Below are positions 8,018-12,553 of a stretch of 12,553 nt of DNA, one piece after another. This DNA is from CAIKXD01 sp035439485. GTDB taxonomy: Bacteria; Bacteroidota; Bacteroidia; UBA4408. Position 1 is the first letter of the stretch; every line of letters starts with the position of its first letter. The translations under genes and the position numbers were made by a program. The stretch spans positions 1 through 12,553 of the forward strand of contig DAORKI010000104.1 of assembly GCA_035439485.1 (NCBI GenBank). Direction: 5' to 3'. Below the pieces are notes generated by a model. The model ran no database searches and was not told the origin of the DNA. It was given only the letters and a program-made list of their open reading frames with translations.

Positions 8018-9229
8018 CTATTTCAATTTTAAGGTATGCCCAAGCTTATCTTTTTTAGTTTTTAAATAAAGTTTATTGTGTTCATTAGAAGCAATTTCTA
8101 TAGGCACATTTTCTACTATTTCTAATCCATAGCCAATTAATCCTGCTCTTTTTTTAGGATTATTACTCATTAACCTAATTTTGCTTATACCTAAATCTCG
8201 TAAAATTTGAGCTCCTACGCCATAATCGCGCTCATCCATCTGAAAACCAAGTTGTAGATTAGCCTCAACGGTGTCAAGACCTTCTTCTTGCAGTTTGTAA
8301 GCCTTAAGTTTATTTAATAAACCTATGCCTCGGCCTTCTTGATTCATATATAAAACTACTCCTTTTCCTTCTTTTTCAACCATTTTCATTGCTGCATGTA
8401 GTTGAGGACCACAATCACATCTGCAAGAGCCAAAAATATCACCAGTTAAACATGATGAATGTACACGAACTAAAACAGGTTCATCGGTTTGCCAAGTCCC
8501 TTTAATTAAAGCGAGGTGGTCTTGTCCTGTTGTTTTTTGCTTGTAGGCAACTAAATTAAAATTACCCCATTGCGTTGGCATATTTACAGTTACCTCCTTT
8601 TCAATTAAGCTTTCATTTGCTAATCGATATTTAATTAAGTCTTCAATAGAGACAATTTTAAGATTAAATTTTTGGGCAATTAAAAATAAATCATTTAACC
8701 GGGCCATGGTACCGTCTTCATTCATAATTTCAACAATTACTCCTGCTGGTTCAAATCCAGCCAAACGAGCAAAATCAATGGCAGCTTCAGTATGTCCAGC
8801 TCTTCTTAAAACACCACCTCGTTTTGCTCTCAATGGAAAAATGTGTCCTGGTTTACCTAATTCCTCAGGTCGAGTTTCTGGGTTTATTAAGGCTAATACA
8901 GTTTTGGCGCGGTCTTGAGCAGAAATACCTGTAGTGCAACCATGACCTATTAAATCAACCGAAACGGTAAAAGGTGTTTCATAGGCAGCGCTGTTATTAC
9001 TTACCATTAATTCTAAATTCAGCTGGTCGCAACGATCTTCAATGAGCGGAGCACAAATTAATCCACGGCCATGAGTGGCCATAAAATTGATAATTTCAGG
9101 TGTAATACTTCTAGCAGCTGTTAAAAAATCACCTTCATTTTCCCTATCCTCATCATCAACTACAATAATCACTTTTCCTGCTTTAATGTCTGCAATAGCT
9201 TCCTCAATACTGTTTAATTTGTGTTTCAT
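8018..9229 (-). CDS. ribBA: Bifunctional DHBP synthase / GTP cyclohydrolase II
   Basis: Supplies both precursors of riboflavin: RibB makes 3,4-dihydroxy-2-butanone 4-phosphate from ribulose 5-phosphate, and RibA opens GTP. With the start at 9229 (MKHKLNSIEEAI) the protein has 403 aa, normal for RibBA. RibB half: DDEDRENEGDF (25-35), THGRG (52-56), TTGISAQDRA (99-108) and RAGHTEA with H146. RibA half: zinc cysteines C260, C269 and C271 in SSCLTGDIFGSCRCDCG, then NQEGRGIGL (296-304), DERDYG (332-337) and MSNNPKKR (354-361). All key residues of both halves are present. A longer frame from ATG 9256 adds nine residues, but the likely -7 promoter element lies inside that extension and families begin near SIEEAI, so 9229 is preferred. 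There is no room for an FMN riboswitch in the roughly 10-nt leader. It converges on the GNAT pseudogene 37 nt away. Confidence 0.95.
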   Translation of the reverse strand: MKHKLNSIEEAIADIKAGKVIIVVDDEDRENEGDFLTAARSITPEIINFMATHGRGLICAPLIEDRCDQLNLELMVSNNSAAYETPFTVSVDLIGHGCTTGISAQDRAKTVLALINPETRPEELGKPGHIFPLRAKRGGVLRRAGHTEAAIDFARLAGFEPAGVIVEIMNEDGTMARLNDLFLIAQKFNLKIVSIEDLIKYRLANESLIEKEVTVNMPTQWGNFNLVAYKQKTTGQDHLALIKGTWQTDEPVLVRVHSSCLTGDIFGSCRCDCGPQLHAAMKMVEKEGKGVVLYMNQEGRGIGLLNKLKAYKLQEEGLDTVEANLQLGFQMDERDYGVGAQILRDLGISKIRLMSNNPKKRAGLIGYGLEIVENVPIEIASNEHNKLYLKTKKDKLGHTLKLK

Positions 9230-9244
9230 AAAACTTATTTGTGG

Positions 9245-9252
9245 CAAAAGTA
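9245..9252 (-). promoter_or_regulatory. Predicted -7 promoter element of ribBA
   Basis: TACTTTTG read on the minus strand (9252 to 9245) matches TAnnTTTG exactly. Transcription would start near 9239, about 10 nt before the ATG at 9229. No good TTTG-type -33 element is seen at the right distance upstream, so the promoter may be weak or activator-dependent. The site decides the start codon: an ATG at 9256 would lie upstream of the transcript. Confidence 0.5.
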
Positions 9253-9325
9253 CCAAATTAATATAATGTACTTGTAAGTGTTAAATATTTTGTAGAATTA
9301 TTCTTAATATCACGCTTTACAACCT

Positions 9326-9352
9326 GATAATTAGTGTTTTGTTCGATAATTA
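9326..9352. repeat. Pair of direct GATAATTA repeats (possible operator)
   Basis: GATAATTA occurs at 9326-9333 and again at 9345-9352, 19 bp start to start, close to two helical turns. The pair ends 24 nt before the -33 element of the lipoprotein promoter, where an activator could bind. In such AT-rich DNA a chance pair is quite possible. Confidence 0.25.
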
Positions 9353-9376
9353 ACATTTATTTTAGGATAAAATTAT

Positions 9377-9406
9377 TTTGTGTAATGAAAATTAAATGTA
9401 CTTTTG
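9377..9406 (+). promoter_or_regulatory. Bacteroidota-type promoter of the lipoprotein gene
   Basis: TTTG at 9377-9380 (-33) and TACTTTTG at 9399-9406 (-7) are separated by 18 nt and match the Bacteroidota housekeeping sigma consensus. The start site would be near 9413. This leaves an A-rich leader of about 34 nt with no Shine-Dalgarno sequence before ATG 9447, a layout typical of well-expressed genes in this phylum. It is the best promoter in the window. Confidence 0.72.
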
Positions 9407-9446
9407 CGCAAATTTTTAACCAAAAAACTAACCAAAAACAAAACAA

Positions 9447-10265
9447 ATGAAAAAATTAACACAATCGGTTTTAGCAATTTTAGTAGTTGCTTCAGCTTTT
9501 ACATCTTGTAAGAAAGGTGAAGGTGACCCAACAATTTCTTTGCGTTCACGTACTTCAAGAGTAGCAGGTGAGTGGAAAATTTCTAGTGAAGAAACAAAAA
9601 GTGACTGGACTTCTATGGTTACTGGAAGTGCTGCAACTTCAGGTTCATCATTAATGAAGTTTACTGGAACCACTTATTCTGGTACCAACACTTCTGGAAC
9701 TGTTACAACTACAGCTTCAGGTACTGTTACTGAAAACTCAATGACTTTCGAAAAAGATGGAACTTTTACATCTAAGAAAATTTACACTGTTAAAGATACT
9801 GAAACAGAAGACTATGCTGGTGCTGGAACGCTTACAACTGTTACAACTACTGATTATTCAATGTCTTCAGAAGGTGTTTGGAATTTCTTAGGTAAAGTTC
9901 AAGCTGATACAAAAAACAAAGAAGAAATGTCAGTTTCTGTTACTAAAACTAATAACACAATTACTACTAAGAGAGTTTACACATTCAAATATCTTTCATC
10001 TTTAGGTTTTCCTGATGAAACTTGGTCTGAAACTTCATCTGAAGTTGAAACTAGCTCTGATGAGCCTAATGAAAATGTAATGGTAATGAAGATTACTACA
10101 TTAAAAAACAAAGAAATGGTGGTTGAATCAGTTGGAAAATCAACATATAACAGTACTATGAATAGTTCAGAAACTGATATTGATGGTATTACTACTACTG
10201 ATCCTACAACAGTTTACTCAATGACAAGTAACAATACTACAAACATTACAATGGAACAAGATTAA
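9447..10265 (+). CDS. Ser/Thr-rich lipoprotein, possibly lipocalin-like
   Basis: 272 aa. The N-terminus is a lipoprotein signal: KK, a hydrophobic core (VLAILVVASAF, 8-18), then TSC with C21 as the lipidation site. The mature start KKGEGDP is charged and acidic, as in Bacteroidota surface lipoproteins, so outer-membrane location, perhaps facing outward, is inferred. By my count about 55 Thr and 38 Ser make up a third of the protein; C21 is the only Cys and there is no His. Motifs VAGEWKISS (39-47), FEKDGTFTSKK (101-111) and EGVWNF (142-147) recall the G-x-W strand and FxxDGTF strand pattern of lipocalin-like Bacteroidota proteins, so a beta-barrel is plausible; this is inference. I do not see the D-S/T-hydrophobic O-glycosylation motif. 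It is a single-gene unit with its own strong promoter and terminator, and no ligand or partner can be named. Confidence 0.85.
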   Translation: MKKLTQSVLAILVVASAFTSCKKGEGDPTISLRSRTSRVAGEWKISSEETKSDWTSMVTGSAATSGSSLMKFTGTTYSGTNTSGTVTTTASGTVTENSMTFEKDGTFTSKKIYTVKDTETEDYAGAGTLTTVTTTDYSMSSEGVWNFLGKVQADTKNKEEMSVSVTKTNNTITTKRVYTFKYLSSLGFPDETWSETSSEVETSSDEPNENVMVMKITTLKNKEMVVESVGKSTYNSTMNSSETDIDGITTTDPTTVYSMTSNNTTNITMEQD

Positions 10266-10284
10266 TTTTTAAATTAATCTCCAT

Positions 10285-10320
10285 AAAAAAGGCTGCTTCA
10301 TTTTTGAAGCAGCCTTTTTT
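10285..10320 (+). terminator. Intrinsic terminator after the lipoprotein gene
   Basis: AAAAAAGGCTGCTTCA (10285-10300) and TGAAGCAGCCTTTTTT (10305-10320) pair perfectly over 16 bp around a TTTT loop, ending in a T-run. It starts 19 nt after the stop codon. Because the left arm is an A-run, the structure would also work on the minus strand and could stop leftward transcripts from bshC. Confidence 0.92.
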
Positions 10321-10385
10321 GTTTTTATATTATGCATAAATAAATTGATTTTAATCCTGTAGAATTAAATCATAACAGACACCAG

Positions 10386-10414
10386 TTTGTGATGCTAATT
10401 GCATTTATCTTTTG
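10386..10414 (+). promoter_or_regulatory. Promoter-like site in the gap before bshC
   Basis: TTTG at 10386-10389 is followed after 16 nt by TATCTTTTG (10406-10414), a TAnnTTTG element with one extra T. An ATG (10433) follows 18 nt later. It might drive a small RNA or a small gene remnant. The match is imperfect and AT-rich DNA gives such matches by chance. Confidence 0.25.
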
Positions 10415-10432
10415 TTCAAGTAAAAAATAAAT

Positions 10433-10643
10433 ATGTCTCTGTTGGATGTATCCCATATTCAGCTTGAGAATATGTTGACTCGCTAAAGTTATTGTAAATC
10501 AGTCTAATGCTTATGGAATAATAACATTGGTTAAGCGGGATTACCCACTCATAATCATCATTTCAGCACTTGGGTGCTTCTTATTCCTAAATGATGGCTT
10601 AGCGCACCGAATATTCAAAAGAATTGAGTTTTCTTTGAATTGA
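10433..10643 (+). other. Possible interrupted small membrane-protein frame
   Basis: ATG 10433 opens an 17-residue frame (MSLLDVSHIQLENMLTR) that stops at 10486. Overlapping it, a different frame stays open from 10479 to the stop at 10643 (54 codons) and has no ATG start. It encodes a hydrophobic stretch, YPLIIIISALGCFLFL, followed by a basic tail (AHRIFKRIE), which looks like one membrane segment with positive residues inside. Joined by a frameshift the two would give a protein of about 70 aa behind the promoter-like site. I recognise no homolog, and a frame of this length can occur by chance, so this is weak. Confidence 0.15.
10556..10596. repeat. Nested inverted repeat (two-stem hairpin)
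   Basis: CATCATTT (10556-10563) pairs perfectly with AAATGATG (10589-10596), enclosing a second stem AGCAC (10565-10569) / GTGCT (10574-10578) with a TTGG loop. There is no following T-run, so it is not a standard terminator. It may be part of an RNA structure or a protein-binding site. Confidence 0.4.
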
Positions 10644-10692
10644 TTAATTACAAAACCTTATTCAGTAAATAGAATCAAGAAAGCCACTGAAT
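10614..10692. repeat. Two further inverted repeats before bshC 3' end
   Basis: TTCAAA-A-GAA (10614-10623) can pair with TTC-TTTGAA (10631-10639) with one bulged A and a 7-nt loop. ATTCAGT (10660-10666) pairs with ACTGAAT (10686-10692) across 19 nt. GAATTGA also occurs twice directly, at 10621-10627 and 10637-10643. The pairings are short and weak in AT-rich sequence, so they could be chance. Confidence 0.25.
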
Positions 10693-10740
10693 GCTTTATA
10701 ATTATTGATTTGAAAAACTTTGCACCATTGAATTAATATA

Positions 10741-12354
10741 TCATTTTGACATTGGACTTAAAATTTGAAAACACGCTAATTCAATATGGGCTTCATGAAT
10801 TAATGTTTTTATACAACCTGCTCCAAACTTCATGTTTAACCAAATTATGTTTTCATAACGCTCCTGAAGTCCATTGGCTGGAAATAAACTTTCTTTTAAT
10901 TTCTTAAGTTGATTGATACTAATCTCATGCTTGCTTTTTTGTGCCTTACTTGCTTTATTTTCTATCAACTCAAACGATTTTAACAATTTCTGCAATTCTG
11001 CTTCAACCGAAGCTGTTAATGTACTATCAATTTTCGAAATTTTGCCTTTAATTACTTCAAAAATATTATTTACATTAATTTTTTCTTGCGTTAAGTCTAT
11101 TTCTTCGGCACCTAGTTTTATTAATAATTGTTCCGTTAGTTTTTCAATTGGCTCAAATATTTGAGAGACACTTGTCACTAATGACTGTAATTTATCATGT
11201 TGTTTTGCATCAATCCAAAGAAATGAATTTCTTAATGCAAGTATAGGGAAAAAAGTATGGTGTGCGTCAAATGTAGCTTTCAATTCAAACCAATAGGAAA
11301 GTTCTCCAGCACCACCAATGTAACATAGGTTAGGTAATATACTTTCTTGATATAAAGGACGCATTACAACATTGGGGCTAAATCTTTCTGGAAAACTTTC
11401 AATTTCAGCCACCAATTCTTCTTTTGTGAAACTGAAATTTGAATCCAAAACTTTGTACAAACTGTCTTCAAAAACGATTCTTTTCCTTAAATTATCCTTT
11501 AAATAAAAAAAATTGATGATTCGAGGTTTAACTTGAATTTTATCTTCTTTAATAAGATTTACATTCACCAAATCATATATACTTTTACTTACTTTATCGA
11601 AAGAAATTTTTTCGAATATATCATGCTTAATTTTTGAGGCAAAGCAGTTTTTTAATTTAGCATGATCTGCATCTATCACCAACAGTCCTTCATCTGGAAA
11701 CAAATTCAAAACCATTGCACGGGTAGCATCAGCAAGGTTATCATGTTTCAAATAGCATTCTTTAATTAATTCGAAATATTCAGCCTGCTCAATTTGATTC
11801 CCTAAACTGGCTTTAATTTCATCAAAAAAGCTGTCAATTCCTTGAGTTGATATTCTACCAGTTGCTCCGGATGTTTCAACTGCCCACTCAATTTTTTTAT
11901 TAAATAAATGTATGTGATTTATTTCATCAAAATCGTGGTCTTCAGTGGCCATCCAATAAATTGGAATAAAGTTGTGTTCTGGAAATTGCTGCTTTAACTT
12001 CTTACATAAATTGATTGTAGAAGCTATTTTATAGATAAAATATAAAGGTCCAGTAGCCAAACAAATTTGATGTCCAGTGGTAACTGTAAATGTATTTTCA
12101 TTTTTAATTAAGTCAATGGCCGGTGCTAAATATGAAAATTGGTTAAAATGTTTTTGATGTTGCTCATGCAATGCTTCAAATAAAACCTCTCTATTGATTT
12201 TATAGGTTGAACGCGCTGCCATTACTTTTTCAACATTTGAAAGCGAAAAATCATACTCGTAAAAAGGATGAAGCTCTTCTTTTTTTTCAAGATAGGCTTT
12301 GGTTAGTCCACCTATATAACCCGTTTGGAGTAACGGTATGGATTCTATTTTCAT
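10741..12354 (-). CDS. bshC: Putative cysteine ligase BshC (bacillithiol biosynthesis)
   Basis: 537 aa, the normal length of BshC, which adds cysteine to glucosaminyl-malate in the last step of bacillithiol synthesis; cytosolic. Seen: FTVTTGHQICLATGPLYFIYK (89-109, part of the nucleotide-binding fold), PIYWMATEDHDFDEI (131-145), the DEGLLVIDADH stretch near residue 220, NVVMRPLYQESILPN and YIGGAGELSYWFELK in the middle, and FPILALRNSF. A helical, coiled-coil-like segment precedes the C-terminal end (about 385-500), as expected of the dimerising arm of the family. The other bacillithiol genes (bshA, bshB) are not in the window. The ATG at 12354 is favoured because MKIESIPLLQTG is close to the family start. 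No clear promoter: TAGTTTTTG (12389 to 12381, minus strand) is near the -7 consensus with one extra base. Confidence 0.94.
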   Translation of the reverse strand: MKIESIPLLQTGYIGGLTKAYLEKKEELHPFYEYDFSLSNVEKVMAARSTYKINREVLFEALHEQHQKHFNQFSYLAPAIDLIKNENTFTVTTGHQICLATGPLYFIYKIASTINLCKKLKQQFPEHNFIPIYWMATEDHDFDEINHIHLFNKKIEWAVETSGATGRISTQGIDSFFDEIKASLGNQIEQAEYFELIKECYLKHDNLADATRAMVLNLFPDEGLLVIDADHAKLKNCFASKIKHDIFEKISFDKVSKSIYDLVNVNLIKEDKIQVKPRIINFFYLKDNLRKRIVFEDSLYKVLDSNFSFTKEELVAEIESFPERFSPNVVMRPLYQESILPNLCYIGGAGELSYWFELKATFDAHHTFFPILALRNSFLWIDAKQHDKLQSLVTSVSQIFEPIEKLTEQLLIKLGAEEIDLTQEKINVNNIFEVIKGKISKIDSTLTASVEAELQKLLKSFELIENKASKAQKSKHEISINQLKKLKESLFPANGLQERYENIIWLNMKFGAGCIKTLIHEAHIELACFQILSPMSK

Positions 12355-12502
12355 TTTAAAATGTTTTCAAATTTCTCCCGCAAAAACTATATAATACAAA
12401 TCAACGCACTCTTTTCAAATTAGCCATTATTTCAATTAAACCAATCATCAGCATAAATCATTTTCAAATGGTTTCATAGGTAAATAGTTTCATCAAAAAA
12501 AA

Positions 12503-12553
12503 ATTCACCATTCAAAAATTCACCATTCAAAAATTCACCATTCAAAAATTCAC
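12503..12553. repeat. 15-bp tandem repeat running off the right edge
   Basis: The unit ATTCACCATTCAAAA is repeated at 12503-12517, 12518-12532 and 12533-12547 without any difference. A fourth copy begins at 12548 and is cut by the window end. The array lies about 150 bp upstream of bshC on its promoter side, beyond the site where a promoter would be expected. The unit is a multiple of three: on the + strand one frame reads KNSPF repeatedly, and on the minus strand one frame reads NGEFL while another gives a chain of MVNF-stop mini-frames. Total copy number is unknown. Confidence 0.9.

Larger units (their letters stand above)
10321..10740. other. Intergenic region between lipoprotein gene and bshC; structured, no clear gene
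   Basis: 420 bp with no gene that I recognise. It holds a promoter-like site (10386-10414), a short frame and an overlapping start-less frame (10433-10643), and three inverted repeats (10556-10596, 10614-10639, 10660-10692). A further near-match to a -7 element, AAACTTTG at 10715-10722, points into the 3' end of bshC. No tRNA or known RNA family was recognised by eye. Confidence 0.45.

Noticed and set aside
9230..9246. FMN riboswitch upstream of ribBA
   Set aside because: The predicted leader is only about 10 nt, and none of the conserved FMN-aptamer segments are visible in the gap.
10531..10600. tRNA-like or other known RNA gene in the gap before bshC
   Set aside because: The hairpins do not form a cloverleaf, and there is no T-loop or acceptor stem pattern by eye.
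10715..10722. AAACTTTG as a promoter pointing into bshC
   Set aside because: One mismatch to the -7 consensus and no good -33 element; nothing downstream on that strand to express except bshC antisense.
12503..12553. Start of a CRISPR array
   Set aside because: The 15-bp units abut directly with no spacers, so it is a simple tandem repeat.

Overview
The window looks like chromosomal DNA of a member of the Bacteroidota (Flavobacteriia, Chitinophagia or a close relative). It is AT-rich, and its start codons lack Shine-Dalgarno sequences and tend to follow A-rich leaders. Several intergenic gaps carry the TAnnTTTG -7 element typical of this phylum. The proteins (short topoisomerase IV B subunit, split transketolase, CvfB-type S1 protein, RibBA, BshC, a lipoprotein beginning ...TSCKKGEGD) also have that character. 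I cannot name a genus. Most of the window is housekeeping. I see no prophage, insertion sequence, CRISPR array, tRNA or rRNA.

Layout. Positions 1-362 are non-coding and hold only small inverted repeats. Positions 363-5909 are a tight leftward run, read in the order ychF, parE-type topoisomerase IV B, a GT4 glycosyltransferase and cca. Gaps are 29 and 23 nt and the last pair overlaps by 13 nt, so this is probably one operon, driven from a promoter near 5950. From the divergent gap 5910-6084 a rightward run starts: the N-terminal half of a split transketolase (6085-6933), then 3 nt later a CvfB-like RNA-binding protein lacking its first S1 domain (6937-7590). It is followed by a decayed GNAT acetyltransferase (about 7608-7980), of which only the last part is still an open frame. 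ribBA (8018-9229) runs leftwards into this. A second divergent gap (9230-9446) contains the best promoter of the window, serving a Ser/Thr-rich lipoprotein (9447-10265) that ends in a textbook intrinsic terminator (10285-10320). Positions 10321-10740 hold no recognisable gene but have several inverted repeats, a promoter-like site and an interrupted small open frame. bshC (10741-12354, leftward) belongs to bacillithiol synthesis. The right edge enters a 15-bp tandem array that continues past the window.

Functions do not form one pathway: ribosome-associated ATPase, chromosome decatenation, glycan or glycolipid synthesis, tRNA 3'-end maturation, pentose-phosphate metabolism, riboflavin synthesis and thiol redox. 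I found no clear undescribed system. The items most worth a second look are the GNAT pseudogene with two inferred single-base losses and an internal deletion, the transketolase half without its partner, the N-terminally shortened CvfB protein, the low-complexity lipoprotein, the structured gap before bshC, and the terminal tandem repeat.
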